Counted from the stretch's first letter, positions 25,346-34,945 are shown. The stretch is DNA of 64,000 bases from Paenibacillus alginolyticus DSM 5050 = NBRC 15375 (GCF_000422905.1 NZ_AUGY01000001.1:248001-312000), one strand, 5' to 3'. Translations and numbers: made by a program. The notes: generated by a model not told the origin, from the sequence alone.

Positions 25346-27778
25346 ATGCAAAACATAGCAGAACAGCAAAACAAGCAAACGACGTTGCAAATATCGGGTA
25401 TGACGTGTGCCGCTTGTGCCAACCGGATCGAGAAAGGCTTAAACAGACTAGAAGGCGTGACGGATGCAAACGTGAACTTTGCTCTTGAACAGGCGTCCGT
25501 TACATACAATCCGGATAAAGTGAATATTCCCTTGATCGAGAAAAAAATTCAAGATATTGGCTACGATACCGTAAAAGATACTGTGGATTTCGACATTAGC
25601 GGCATGACCTGCGCTGCGTGTGCGGCTCGGATTGAGAAGGGGCTAAACAAACTGCCGGGCGTGTCAAAAGCGACCGTTAATCTGGCGCTGGAGACAGCGC
25701 ACGTTGAGTATTCGCCGGCCGAAGTGTCCACTTCGGATATGGTGAAGAAAGTGGAGCAGATCGGATACAAGGCAGCGCTCAAACAGGATCAGCAAGAGGC
25801 GGTAGACCATCGGAAGAAAGAAATTAAGGCGCAGCAAAAGCGGTTCCTGCTATCCGCCATTTTGTCGCTGCCGCTGTTATGGGCCATGGTCGGTCACTTT
25901 TCGTTTACGGCTTGGATTTGGGTGCCGGATCTTTTTATGAATCCTTGGTTTCAATTGATCTTGGCCACGCCCGTTCAATTTATCGTCGGACGGCCCTTTT
26001 ATGTCGGCGCATATAAAGCGCTGCGGGGTGGCAGCGCCAATATGGATGTATTGGTGGCGCTTGGCACATCGGCCGCCTATTTCTATTGTTTGTATTTAAC
26101 GGTTCAGTGGGCAAATGACGTACATGCCCATCATGCGCAAGCCATGTATTACGAAACCAGTGCGGTACTCATTACGTTGATCGTGCTTGGTAAACTGTTT
26201 GAAGCATTAGCGAAGGGCCGTTCATCGGAAGCCATTAAAACGTTGATGGGCTTGCAGGCCAAAACAGCGTTGGTCGTGCGAGACGGTCAGGAAGTGGCCA
26301 TTCCAATCGAGGACGTGGCTGCAGGTGATGTTGTGATCGTGAAGCCCGGTGAAAAAGTGCCGGTTGACGGTATCGTGCTGGAAGGTTCATCTTCGGTTGA
26401 TGAATCGATGCTGACCGGCGAAAGCTTCCCGGTAAGCAAGCGGCAAGGCGACGCGGTGATCGGGGCGACGATCAATAAAAACGGTATGCTTCGCATTCAG
26501 GCAACCAAGGTTGGTAAAGAAACGGCGCTTGCGCAAATCATCAAAGTCGTAGAAGAAGCACAGGGCTCGAAAGCGCCGATCCAGCGTATAGCCGACGTGA
26601 TTTCCGGCATCTTTGTTCCGATTGTCGTTGGGATCGCGGTAGTCACTTTCCTTGTCTGGTATTTCGGTGTCGCTCCTGATGATTTTGCCGGTGCGCTCGA
26701 AAAAGCCATAGCGGTACTTGTGATTGCCTGCCCTTGCGCACTTGGACTCGCTACACCTACGTCGATTATGGCCGGATCCGGCCGCGCGGCGGAGCTCGGC
26801 ATCTTGTTCAAAGGTGGCGAACACCTGGAATCGACGCATAAAATTACGACCGTTGTACTGGATAAAACCGGTACGGTAACCAAAGGCAAACCCGAACTCA
26901 CCGATGTGATCGTGTCGGAATCCATGGATGAAAACCGGTTCCTTGCTCTCGTGGCGGCAGCCGAGAAAAACTCCGAGCATCCGCTTGCGGAAGCCATTGT
27001 CGCTGGTGTTCGGGAGCGAAACATTGCTTTTCCGGAAGCCGAGGCGTTTGAAGCGGTGCCGGGGTTTGGTATTCGCTCGGTTGTCGAAGGAAAAGCGGTA
27101 CTCATTGGAACACGAAAATGGATGGCCAAAAATCAGATTGACGCGCAGACGGCTTACGAGCGGATGAATGAGCTTGAAGAATCGGGAAAAACCGCGATGC
27201 TCGTTGCAATTGATGGTCATTATGCGGGCATTGTGGCAGTGGCCGATACGATCAAGGAGAGCTCCAAAGCCGCCGTTGCGCGACTCAAAGAGCTGGGACT
27301 TCAAGTGGTGATGATCACCGGCGACAACGAACGGACCGCCCAGGCCATCGCCCGTCAGGTCGGGATCGACCGGGTGCTTGCGGAAGTGCTGCCCGAGGGC
27401 AAAGCAGATGAAGTCAAGAAATTGCAGCAAGCGGGCCAGAAAGTGGCCATGGTTGGCGATGGCATCAATGATGCCCCGGCACTGGCTACGGCTGATATTG
27501 GCATGGCCATTGGCACCGGCACCGATGTGGCCATGGAAGCTGCCGATGTGACACTGATGCGCGGCGACCTGAACAGCGTTCCGGATGCCATCTTGATGAG
27601 CCGCAAAACGATGACCAATATCAAGCAAAACCTTTTTTGGGCACTTGCCTATAATGTGATCGGCATCCCGATTGCTGCGGCCGGATTTTTGGCTCCTTGG
27701 CTGGCAGGGGCGGCGATGGCGTTCAGCTCGGTTTCGGTTGTACTGAATGCCCTCCGGCTGCAGCGGGCTAAATTGTAA
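25346..27778 (+). CDS. copA: Copper-exporting P1B-type ATPase CopA
   Basis: This 810-residue pump has two N-terminal HMA domains, each with GMTCAAC. It also has the membrane copper site CPC ([13 protein letters not shown]), the phosphorylation loop DKTGTVTKG, an ATP-binding HP pair (EHPLAEAI), and the hinge [10 protein letters not shown]. It moves Cu(I) out of the cytoplasm. ATG 25346 is preferred to 25328 because AGAGGTGG lies at 25333-25340. The CsoR-type operator upstream makes it copper-inducible. Confidence 0.95.
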   Translation: MQNIAEQQNKQTTLQISGMTCAACANRIEKGLNRLEGVTDANVNFALEQASVTYNPDKVNIPLIEKKIQDIGYDTVKDTVDFDISGMTCAACAARIEKGLNKLPGVSKATVNLALETAHVEYSPAEVSTSDMVKKVEQIGYKAALKQDQQEAVDHRKKEIKAQQKRFLLSAILSLPLLWAMVGHFSFTAWIWVPDLFMNPWFQLILATPVQFIVGRPFYVGAYKALRGGSANMDVLVALGTSAAYFYCLYLTVQWANDVHAHHAQAMYYETSAVLITLIVLGKLFEALAKGRSSEAIKTLMGLQAKTALVVRDGQEVAIPIEDVAAGDVVIVKPGEKVPVDGIVLEGSSSVDESMLTGESFPVSKRQGDAVIGATINKNGMLRIQATKVGKETALAQIIKVVEEAQGSKAPIQRIADVISGIFVPIVVGIAVVTFLVWYFGVAPDDFAGALEKAIAVLVIACPCALGLATPTSIMAGSGRAAELGILFKGGEHLESTHKITTVVLDKTGTVTKGKPELTDVIVSESMDENRFLALVAAAEKNSEHPLAEAIVAGVRERNIAFPEAEAFEAVPGFGIRSVVEGKAVLIGTRKWMAKNQIDAQTAYERMNELEESGKTAMLVAIDGHYAGIVAVADTIKESSKAAVARLKELGLQVVMITGDNERTAQAIARQVGIDRVLAEVLPEGKADEVKKLQQAGQKVAMVGDGINDAPALATADIGMAIGTGTDVAMEAADVTLMRGDLNSVPDAILMSRKTMTNIKQNLFWALAYNVIGIPIAAAGFLAPWLAGAAMAFSSVSVVLNALRLQRAKL

Positions 27779-27796
27779 AAAGGAGTGTGGGGAGAA

Positions 27797-28426
27797 TTGG
27801 CTTACAAGAAATTTGCGGTGTCACCGGGGTTCCAGGAAGGCGGCTCGCTTTTTAAGCCGGAGCAACTCGCTGTACTGGGTTCCATTGTGGGAGATGATGC
27901 CAAAATTGAGCTGACGACCTTTAAACAGCTCTATGTGGAGATGCAGGACGACCGGATCGATACTGTACAAGTCCAATTGAAAGAAGCCGGTTTAGACATC
28001 CAACCTGCAGGATTTTATACGAAAAATTTGATCACCTGCAATTTTTGCAGGGGAGCCGACGATGCCGGTCTTAACGTGGCGGTACAGCTTGATCAGGCCA
28101 TTGTCGGCCAAGAAGTCCCAAGTCCTTTAAAAATCGGGTATGCCGGATGCGCACTCGGAACCAGTGAGCCGCTTCTCAAAGATATTGCGGTAGTCAAGAT
28201 GAACGACGTGTATGATATCTATGTCGGCGGTGAAGCCAAGGGTATCAAATCCCGTCTCGGCCAGTTATACGCTTCTGGCATTCCGGAGGATCGGATTATC
28301 CCCTTCGTTACACGTCTAATTGCGATTTTTCAAGAGTTAGGGAAAAAGAAAGAAAAATTCTCGAGATTCGTTGAACGCCTGACGATAGCGGAACTTCAAC
28401 ATATGACGGCGTGCGGCAACGGATGA
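27797..28426 (+). CDS. Sirohaem nitrite/sulfite reductase-like protein with incomplete cluster motif
   Basis: This 209-residue protein resembles one half of NirB/sulfite-reductase enzymes: FKQLYVEMQDDRID, KNLITCNFCRGADDAG, LKIGYAGCALGTSEPLLKDIAVV and YDIYVGG. The usual four cluster cysteines (Cx5C and Cx3C) are altered to a CxxC and a single C, since the position of the fourth is Thr in GCALGTSE. A normal 4Fe-4S-sirohaem centre is thus doubtful. TTG 27797 lies 11 bases after AAAAAGGAG. The gene is 18 bases after copA and overlaps the next gene, so a job in the copper response is likely but unproven. Confidence 0.65.
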   Translation: MAYKKFAVSPGFQEGGSLFKPEQLAVLGSIVGDDAKIELTTFKQLYVEMQDDRIDTVQVQLKEAGLDIQPAGFYTKNLITCNFCRGADDAGLNVAVQLDQAIVGQEVPSPLKIGYAGCALGTSEPLLKDIAVVKMNDVYDIYVGGEAKGIKSRLGQLYASGIPEDRIIPFVTRLIAIFQELGKKKEKFSRFVERLTIAELQHMTACGNG

Positions 28427-29055
28427 TGAAGAAACGGCTTTTATTTCTCGGCTACGTGATCGGGGTCATCGTCATCATCCTAAACAAAGATCCGATCCTT
28501 CGGTGGTTGGATGATGATAGCGCCAATCATCTCATGCTGCTGTTTGGTTTAGCCGTATTACTCGCCCTTATTCCTGTTGTTCCTTATGGCGTGGTTGCCG
28601 GAATCATAGGGGCCAAATATGGCCCCTTTTTAGGTGGGGTATTCAATATCCTCAGCTCTACCCTTGCTGCTGGTCTGCTATTTTTGTTGGTGAGGGTCGT
28701 TTTTCAGGAGCAAGGAATGAGGCTCTTGGCCAAATTCAAACGAGTGGACCAATTTACAGCCTTAATGGAGCGCAATGCGTTTTTTGCAGTGTTACTCGCC
28801 CGACTGATTCCGTTTGTGCCTGCTGCTTTCGTCAATATTTATACAGCCATCAGTCGAATGCGGTTTGGCACATTTATGGCCGCTACGTTGATCGGGAAAA
28901 TACCGGTGATGTTTGTATTTGCCGTTATTGGCGATCAACTGCTTTCCGATCTCGGCAATGTATTGTGGACATCATTGATCTACGCTGTCTTTCTGCTGGT
29001 GGTGTTTGTTGTGTATTGGTGGCTGCGAAAGCGGGAAAGCAGCAACGCGGGGTGA
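28423..29055 (+). CDS. TVP38/TMEM64 (DedA-superfamily) membrane protein
   Basis: This 210-residue protein with about six helices has the family core VPYGVVAGIIGAKYGPFLGGVFN and a re-entrant LLARLIPFVPAAFVNIYTAISRM segment with the conserved Arg and Pro residues. Related proteins scramble or flip lipids, and in metal operons they are often annotated only as TVP38. ATG 28423 overlaps the preceding stop (ATGATGA). It is part of the copA operon. Confidence 0.8.
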   Translation: MMKKRLLFLGYVIGVIVIILNKDPILRWLDDDSANHLMLLFGLAVLLALIPVVPYGVVAGIIGAKYGPFLGGVFNILSSTLAAGLLFLLVRVVFQEQGMRLLAKFKRVDQFTALMERNAFFAVLLARLIPFVPAAFVNIYTAISRMRFGTFMAATLIGKIPVMFVFAVIGDQLLSDLGNVLWTSLIYAVFLLVVFVVYWWLRKRESSNAG

Positions 29056-29086
29056 GCCGTAAATCATTTTTGTTTAGGAGGCCCTG

Positions 29087-29779
29087 ATGAAGACGATTTT
29101 GGTGGTGGATGATGAAGGAAAAATTCGGGATGTCGTGGTTTCCTATCTGAAAAAAGAAGGTTTTCAGGCGGTGGAAGCCGCGACAGGGAGTGAAGCTTTG
29201 CAGGCGCTGCAAAGGGAGTCCGTCGATCTCGTGATACTCGATCTGATGCTTCCGGATATGGATGGGGAGCAGGTATGCCAAACGATACGGAAAATGAATT
29301 CGGTACCCATTCTGATGCTTACCGCAAAGGTATCTGAAAACAATCGAATCAAAGGGTTGTCCATGGGGGCGGACGATTATTTGACCAAACCGTTTGATCC
29401 GCGTGAGGTCGTGGCCCGGGTCCGGGCGATCTTGCGCCGAACGGATGACGGTCATTTGCTTGCCGACCGGTTATCCTTTAACGATGGCCATCTCGACATT
29501 GATTCGCTGAAACATACGGTGTTCTGCCATGGAGAACCGGTCAATTTAACACCGAATGAATATAAGCTGCTGCTTGCCTTGGCCAAATATCCGCAGCGGC
29601 ATTTTACGCGTGAGGAATTGGTCGATAAGGTACTCGGCTACGCCTTTGATGGCGATATGCGGACCATCGATCAGCATGTAAAAAACATACGCCACAATAT
29701 TGAACCGGACCCGAAGAATCCGCAGTATATTGTGACCGTATACGGCCTAGGTTACCGGTTTGCAGGGGGCACGACATGA
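29087..29779 (+). CDS. OmpR/PhoB-type response regulator
   Basis: This 230-residue regulator has a receiver domain at 1-115 (VVDDEG acidic pair, phosphorylated Asp in LVILDLMLPDMDG, LTAK, and Lys in DYLTKPF). A winged-helix domain follows at 130-228 (LTPNEYKLLLALAKYPQRHFTREELVDKVLG, RTIDQHVKNIRHNIEPDP, YGLGYRF). It is activated by the kinase encoded next, with a four-base overlap. The position after copA suggests control of copper genes. AGGAGG precedes the ATG. Confidence 0.92.
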   Translation: MKTILVVDDEGKIRDVVVSYLKKEGFQAVEAATGSEALQALQRESVDLVILDLMLPDMDGEQVCQTIRKMNSVPILMLTAKVSENNRIKGLSMGADDYLTKPFDPREVVARVRAILRRTDDGHLLADRLSFNDGHLDIDSLKHTVFCHGEPVNLTPNEYKLLLALAKYPQRHFTREELVDKVLGYAFDGDMRTIDQHVKNIRHNIEPDPKNPQYIVTVYGLGYRFAGGTT

Positions 29780-30897
29780 ATAAGCGACTGCACACACGCC
29801 TGGCTTTCATCATTATCGGTACCGCGACGTGCATCCTGCTCATTTCGACCTTAAGCGTGATTATCGCCACGCATTACCATATTTCCATGTTCCATGACCA
29901 AGCGGCAGGCATGAACCATGATGTGTCGCAACTCGATTATCACTTGGAGCAGGCGCTTTTCCAATCGATTATGTTGACGTTCGCCGGTTCGATCATTCTT
30001 GCGGTTCTGATCGGTTTTTATATCGCAAAACGGATTTCCCGGCCGCTTGTGGACATGAAACAGGCTGCCGAACGGATGTCGGACGGGCAGCTCGATACGC
30101 GGGTTATGATCGGCGGCAATGACGAACTTGCAGAGCTTGGCACTTCGCTGAACGAACTGGCCGCGCAGCTGCATAAACAAGAGCAGCTTCGGATCACCAT
30201 GACCGGAGACATTGCGCACGAACTTCGCACGCCGCTGGCCACGCTGAAAAGCCATATGCGAGCCTTTGAAGATGGGGTTTGGGAACCAACCCCGGAGCGT
30301 ATCCATGCGTGTTTCGAAGAAATTGAACGGCTCACGCAAATGGTAGCTGAACTGGAAGACTTAACGCATATGGATTCACCGGCTTTTCAATTGGAACGAA
30401 AGCGAGAACCCCTCAATGCGATACTTGCCCAAGGGGTGGATCTCGTGGCTGCGGCTTATCTGGAAAAAAACGTGGGGCTTGCGTCTCGCTGTAGCCCGAA
30501 TATTCAAATTTTTGCGGACCGGAATCGTATGATCCAAATTTTCGTGAATCTGCTTAGCAATGCTCTAAAATTCACGCCGGAACATGGACAGGTGCAGATT
30601 GAGGCTGCCGAGGAAGAACAAGACGTACTGATTCGCGTGCAGGATTCGGGCAGCGGTATTGGGCAAGAGGATTTACCGTATATCTTTGAGCGATTTTACC
30701 GGGGGGACAAATCACGTAATCGGAAAACCGGCGGCAGCGGTTTGGGGTTAACCATCGTCAAAAAGCTCGTCACCGCTCATGGCGGGCAGGTGTGGGCAGA
30801 AAGTACGCATGGCACCACGTTTATGATCCGACTTCCGAAAGAAAACCGTTTATTTTTAACCAACATCTGCTCATCTACACAGGATCTTCACAAGTGA
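29776..30897 (+). CDS. Sensor histidine kinase, probable copper sensor
   Basis: This 373-residue kinase has two helices (about 10-30 and 58-80), a HAMP domain (about 80-135), the phospho-acceptor box GDIAHELRTPLATL, the N box NLLSNALKFTPEHG, and DSGSGIGQEDLPYIFERFY plus GSGLGLTIVKKLV. The loop outside the membrane is only about 30 residues but rich in His and Met (THYHISMFHD, MNHDVS), fitting a soft-metal ligand set. Together with its neighbours this points to copper or silver sensing. Confidence 0.88.
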   Translation: MNKRLHTRLAFIIIGTATCILLISTLSVIIATHYHISMFHDQAAGMNHDVSQLDYHLEQALFQSIMLTFAGSIILAVLIGFYIAKRISRPLVDMKQAAERMSDGQLDTRVMIGGNDELAELGTSLNELAAQLHKQEQLRITMTGDIAHELRTPLATLKSHMRAFEDGVWEPTPERIHACFEEIERLTQMVAELEDLTHMDSPAFQLERKREPLNAILAQGVDLVAAAYLEKNVGLASRCSPNIQIFADRNRMIQIFVNLLSNALKFTPEHGQVQIEAAEEEQDVLIRVQDSGSGIGQEDLPYIFERFYRGDKSRNRKTGGSGLGLTIVKKLVTAHGGQVWAESTHGTTFMIRLPKENRLFLTNICSSTQDLHK

Positions 30898-30982
30898 TGG
30901 GTAAACTTATACTATCTTGCCAATCGTCTGATTTGGCGCGACGATGAATATAGAGAAAATCAGTTTTAGGGGGGACGTTTTC

Positions 30983-31903
30983 CTGAAAAAAATCATCCTA
31001 CTGGCATTGGCAGTTGTCATTGCCGCAGCATTCATAGCATGTTCCAAGAAAACGGCGGACGATCCGCACGGCGCTCACGATACGGGAGGGCTGGCATTTA
31101 CACACATTCATGGCCTTGGGTATTCCAGCGACGGCAAACGTCTTTTCATCCCGGCACATAACGGGCTAAAAGTCTATGCCGATGGCAAGTGGAGTGACGC
31201 CCCAGGGGAGAAGCATGATTACATGGGTTTTTCGATGGCCGATAACGGATTTTACAGCAGCGGTCATCCTGCAGTCGGTTCCACCTACAAAAATCCCATG
31301 GGTTTAATTAAAAGTACCGATGAAGGAAAATCGATTACCGTTCTGGCTTTGGAGGGCGAAGTGGACCTTCATGGCATGAGCGTGAGTTATCGCACGCATA
31401 CCCTTTATGTGCTGAATCCCGAGCCAAATTCGAAAATGAAGCAGGCGGGGCTCTTTTACAGTCGAGATGAGGGCAAGACTAGGGTGAGCAGCCCAATGTC
31501 CGGTGTCTCTGGACAGATTACCGCGCTTGCGGCGCATCCGACACAGGACACGATTGTGGCGATCGGCACAACTTCGGGCGCTTATGTTTCAAGGGATAAC
31601 GGCCAAACGTTTACCGCTCTTTATACCGACCAGCCGGTTTCTGCCGTTGCTTTTACGGACCAAGGGGAGCTTTTGATCGGTACCGGCAAATTAGAGCTGA
31701 TCAGCGTTAATCTGGAAACAAAACAACGGGTCACGATGAAAACGCCGGTGCAAAACGGTGACGGGATATCGTACCTAACGGGAAGTCCGGCGAATCCGAA
31801 AGAGCTCGCCTTGGCCACCGAAAAAAAAGATGTTTATGTGTCCGCTGATTATGGGACTGATTGGAAAAAAATTGCCAACCAAGGACAAGCTATCAATCCA
31901 TAA
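30983..31903 (+). CDS. Lipoprotein with sialidase-like (BNR) beta-propeller
   Basis: The lipoprotein signal (LKKIILLALAVVIAAAFIAC) is preceded by AGGGGGG, which places the start at CTG 30983. A poorer choice is the in-frame ATG at 30944, which has no ribosome site and adds 13 residues. The mature part of about 285 residues has Asp-box-like turns (STDEGKS, SRDEGKT, SRDNGQTF, SADYGTDW) typical of beta-propellers, and is the F510_1955-type family seen beside copper genes. It starts with His-rich segments (DPHGAHDTGG, THIHGLGY). The function is unknown; binding metal at the cell surface is an inference from context. Confidence 0.7.
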   Translation: MKKIILLALAVVIAAAFIACSKKTADDPHGAHDTGGLAFTHIHGLGYSSDGKRLFIPAHNGLKVYADGKWSDAPGEKHDYMGFSMADNGFYSSGHPAVGSTYKNPMGLIKSTDEGKSITVLALEGEVDLHGMSVSYRTHTLYVLNPEPNSKMKQAGLFYSRDEGKTRVSSPMSGVSGQITALAAHPTQDTIVAIGTTSGAYVSRDNGQTFTALYTDQPVSAVAFTDQGELLIGTGKLELISVNLETKQRVTMKTPVQNGDGISYLTGSPANPKELALATEKKDVYVSADYGTDWKKIANQGQAINP

Positions 31904-31918
31904 TAGGAGGATTTTGAC

Positions 31919-32575
31919 ATGAAAAGAAAATTGGTTTTGATCATTGCTGCTGTGATGATTGCTGTATTAACTGCATGTGGAAATAATACAACGAGCCCGG
32001 CTCCTGCCAACAATACGACGACGCCAGCACCTACTAACAGCGATAACGCGCAGACCGATCATTCCGGCATGAATCATTCCGGTTCAGGCGAAGTGCCTGC
32101 TGGCTTAAAGGAAGACCAGAATCCAAAATTTAAGGTCGGCAGTCAAGCGATTATGCAAACCGAGCACATGCCAGGGATGAAAGGTGCGACAGCAACGATT
32201 GTTGGAGCTTATGATACGACAGCCTATGCGGTGTCCTATACGCCAACAACAGGTGGAGATCCGGTAAAGAACCATAAATGGGTGATTCACGAAGAATTGA
32301 AAAATCCCGGCGCGGAAGCTCTGAAACCGGGCGCACAGGTTACCTTGGAGGCTGATCACATGCCAGGGATGAAAGGTGCGACGGGTACCATCGATTCAGC
32401 AGAGCAAACGACGGTCTATATGGTCGATTATACGCCGACCACAGGTGGGGAGCCCGTGAAAAATCATAAATGGGTAACCGACACTGAACTTTCACCGGCG
32501 GGATCGGGGTCACAGCCAAATACCGGTAACAGTGGTGGCCATGATATGAGCAACATGCCGGGCATGAAACATTAA
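31919..32575 (+). CDS. YdhK-like lipoprotein, two DUF1541 repeats
   Basis: This 218-residue lipoprotein (lipobox LTAC) has a low-complexity N/T/P linker, then two copies of the DUF1541 unit at about 75-130 and 140-195. Each has a Met/His cluster, EHMPGMKGAT or DHMPGMKGAT, and ends TPTTGG(D/E)PVKNHKWV. More Met/His repeats flank them (DHSGMNHSG, HDMSNMPGMKH). Such clusters bind Cu(I) or Cu(II) outside the membrane. Twenty-six bases are repeated exactly at 32165 and 32357, so the duplication is recent or constrained. AGGAGG precedes the ATG. Confidence 0.8.
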   Translation: MKRKLVLIIAAVMIAVLTACGNNTTSPAPANNTTTPAPTNSDNAQTDHSGMNHSGSGEVPAGLKEDQNPKFKVGSQAIMQTEHMPGMKGATATIVGAYDTTAYAVSYTPTTGGDPVKNHKWVIHEELKNPGAEALKPGAQVTLEADHMPGMKGATGTIDSAEQTTVYMVDYTPTTGGEPVKNHKWVTDTELSPAGSGSQPNTGNSGGHDMSNMPGMKH

Positions 32576-32639
32576 TTGACGGTTTTTCTCCCGTAAGGGG
32601 TAAAAAACAATAGAAGAAACAAAAGGAGGCTAACCACCC

Positions 32640-32969
32640 ATGTCACACGAACAATTTCAATCCTGCATTGAGGAATGTATCCGTTGTATGCAAGCGTGCA
32701 ATCACTGTTATGATGCTTGTTTAAAAGAAGATCATGTCGCAATGATGAAAGAATGTATTCGTTTGGACCGGGAATGTGCCGACATTTGTGCCTTCGCCGT
32801 GCAAGCGATGTCGATGAACAGTTCCTACGCGAAAGAGATCTGCCGTATCTGTGCGGAGGTTTGTGAGGCTTGCGGGAATGAATGCAACAAGCATGAACAC
32901 GAGCACTGTCAACGTTGTGCTGAAGCGTGCTTCTCCTGTGCGAAAGCTTGCCGGGCCATGGCCGCTTAA
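32640..32969 (+). CDS. Four-helix-bundle copper storage protein (Csp/DUF326)
   Basis: This 109-residue, all-helical protein has about 17 cysteines spaced as CxxxC or CxxC pairs along each helix (SCIEECIRCMQACNHCYDAC, ICRICAEVCEACGNEC, CQRCAEACFSCAKAC). This is the arrangement of cytosolic Csp3 proteins, which store many Cu(I) ions inside the bundle. No signal peptide is present, so it acts in the cytoplasm. AAAGGAGG precedes the ATG. It closes the copper island. Confidence 0.9.
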   Translation: MSHEQFQSCIEECIRCMQACNHCYDACLKEDHVAMMKECIRLDRECADICAFAVQAMSMNSSYAKEICRICAEVCEACGNECNKHEHEHCQRCAEACFSCAKACRAMAA

Positions 32970-33088
32970 TAATTTGGTGCCGTCAACTATTTCATTAACC
33001 CCCTAGAGCATGTACTGAACCCGGAAAGTGAGACACAAGGAAAAACACCTCCCTGAATCGTATTATAGATTCTGAGGAGGTGTTTGCT

Positions 33089-33394
33089 TTGGGAAAGAAA
33101 GTGCATTATCCGGAAGAGACCAAGCGCAAGGCCATAGAAATGAAACAGCAAGTCTACAGCAATCAGCAGATTATGGACAGCCTGGGGATAAAGAACAAAT
33201 TGCAAATCAAAACATGGATGAGGTGGATTCGCAATGGACAGGAACACCGACTTAGTCAACCGATCGGGAAACCATATACATACGTAAATGGTCCTGAGGA
33301 GTTGAGTAAAGAAGAAGGAATGCAACGCGAAATTCAGCACCTTCGTGCAAAGGTGGCGGTGCTGGAAAAGTTCGTGGAAATTTCAAGGGGGTAG
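33089..33394 (+). CDS. IS3-family transposase OrfA
   Basis: This 101-residue protein has an N-terminal helix-turn-helix (YPEETKRKAIEMKQQ, SNQQIMDSLGIKNKLQIKTWM) and a C-terminal leucine-zipper-like helix (MQREIQHLRAKVAVLEKFVE). It binds the IS ends. TTG 33089 follows GAGGAGG by eight bases; the GTG at 33080 overlaps that site. The orfB frame is -1 relative to orfA, as expected for a frameshift-fused IS3 transposase. Confidence 0.8.
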   Translation: MGKKVHYPEETKRKAIEMKQQVYSNQQIMDSLGIKNKLQIKTWMRWIRNGQEHRLSQPIGKPYTYVNGPEELSKEEGMQREIQHLRAKVAVLEKFVEISRG

Positions 33395-33426
33395 GATCAA
33401 AAACAGTAGTCACTGTCATTCAACAG

Positions 33427-34247
33427 TTGCAAAGCAGCTTTACCGTGAAAGAGTTGTGTGGACTATTAGAAATTCCCCGTTCAACCTATTACCGGTGGAA
33501 GAAAAAGGATTGGGATACCAAAGATGAAGTTGAGCAGGCCATGATCGTCGTTTGTAAGAAGCACAAACGACGGTATGGCTATCGGCGGGTAACGGACACC
33601 TTGCGCAAGCTGCTTAAGGCGCGCATTAATCACAAGCGGGTATTGCGCCTAATGAAAGCAAACAACTTGCTGTCTAAAGCGAAACGGGCCAAGAAAGTAT
33701 ACCTGACAGGTCAGGAGGCAATTGTAGCAGAGAATCGCATTCAACGAAATTTTAAAGCCACGGCTCCAAACCAAAAATGGTTTACCGACGTGTTATATTT
33801 ACCCTTTGGGGATCAGATGCTGTATTTCTCCTCCATTTTCGATACGTTTAACGCGAAATTATCAGCTACAAAGTCAGCATACGACAAGATCTAGCCCTAG
33901 CGATTGAAACGCTTGAGGAGGCTTGCCGCAAACGTGAAGTGCATGGAACCATTCTTCATTCCGACCAAGGCGGTTTATACACTTCTACCGCGTTCCAGCG
34001 CTATGCAAAAGAAAAAGGCATTATCACGAGTATGTCCCGTAAGGGCAATTGCCACGATAATGCCGCAATCGAATCCTTCCATTCACAGTTCAAATCAGAA
34101 GCATTCTACTCACAAGAAATAAATAAAACGACCAATTCCATTGTAATGGAAATTGTGCGAGAATACATCCATTATTACAATCACGAACGGATTCAGGGTA
34201 GATTAAATTACCTGTCGCCCGTAGATTACAGGCAACAGGTAAGCTAG
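33427..34247 (+). pseudogene. IS3-family transposase OrfB, frameshifted
   Basis: The catalytic DDE domain is all present but in two frames. The first Asp is in KWFTDVLYL and the frame runs to 33894. The rest, from about 33860 on, reads SIRQDLALAIETLEE, then HSDQGGLYT (second Asp) and AAIESFHSQFKSE (Glu). One base is missing near 33855 (after FDTFN). Unless this is an error, the copy cannot transpose by itself. Confidence 0.85.
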
Positions 34248-34344
34248 GTGTTTTTTTCTTTGTCCCACCAACGGGGTTCAGTACATCCGATCAAGGCGGG
34301 GACTTTTTTACACTTATGGGAATGATCATAGCAGGTTCCGGGTC

Positions 34345-34917
34345 TCAATTGGATGCTGCAGCGGCTGTTTTCGTCTGCTGCAAAACGGCCTTCAAAATGG
34401 ATTCGCTGAATTTGGTATCGCTGACGGCACGAGACAGCAACATGGCACCAACCAAGGAAGCTGTCAAGGCGATGCCTTTTTCCTGATCCCCACCGACCAG
34501 ACTGGACATGAACGACAGAAAATGACGAAGCTGCTCTGTAAATGCAGCTTTAATCTCCGGTGTAGAACGGCTAATTTCGCTGGAAAGCGTTGGCAGCAAA
34601 CACCCATCCTCCGGAGTGTCCCGGTGAACCTCGCTTAAGTAAAATTCAATTACTGCTTTCAGTCGTTGTTCGTTAGGGGCTTCGTCCGCCAGTCGGCTCA
34701 AGAAAGCAATTGTTTCCTCAATCGTGCCGCTGCAGGCTTCCGCTACTAATTGTTCCTTATTGGTGAAGTGGGCGTAGAAGCCTCCGTGCGTCAACCCGGC
34801 GCCTTTCATAATCGAGGGGACGCTGACCTCTTTGATGCCATGTCTGCGAAAGGCTTTGGATGCGCTCCGCAGGATATTCTTCCTTACCTGTTCTTTGTGT
34901 TTTTGCGGATACGGCAT
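34345..34917 (-). CDS. TetR-family repressor
   Basis: This 190-residue regulator has an N-terminal HTH (ASKAFRRHGIKEVSVPSIMKGAGLTHGGFYAHFTNKEQL, cited by its core VPSIMKGAGLTHGGFYAHF), which matches the group that controls drug and stress exporters. The C-terminal ligand domain includes DGCLLPTLSSEI. The start at 34917 follows CGAGGTGAACGGA. It is divergent from the hlyD/ABC-2 unit, and inverted repeats overlap both promoters, so it probably represses itself and the exporter genes. Confidence 0.88.
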   Translation of the reverse strand: MPYPQKHKEQVRKNILRSASKAFRRHGIKEVSVPSIMKGAGLTHGGFYAHFTNKEQLVAEACSGTIEETIAFLSRLADEAPNEQRLKAVIEFYLSEVHRDTPEDGCLLPTLSSEISRSTPEIKAAFTEQLRHFLSFMSSLVGGDQEKGIALTASLVGAMLLSRAVSDTKFSESILKAVLQQTKTAAAASN

Positions 34918-34945
34918 TCCGTTCACCTCGAATTTTCTTTTAAAT

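Larger units (their letters stand above)
33010..34286 (+). mobile_element. IS3-family (IS150-like) insertion sequence
   Basis: The element is bounded by imperfect inverted repeats. The left end ATGTACTGAACCCGG starts at 33010; the right end, on the other strand, reads ATGTACTGAACCCCG and ends at 34286. It carries the usual orfA/orfB pair, with orfB broken. No target-site duplication is seen in the flanks (GAGC on the left, CCGA on the right), so a flank has probably been rearranged. Confidence 0.85.

Noticed and set aside
26387..27628. 413-codon open frame on the minus strand inside copA
   Set aside because: It is antisense to a full, motif-complete CopA; its product is His/Arg-rich without any domain and has no ribosome site.
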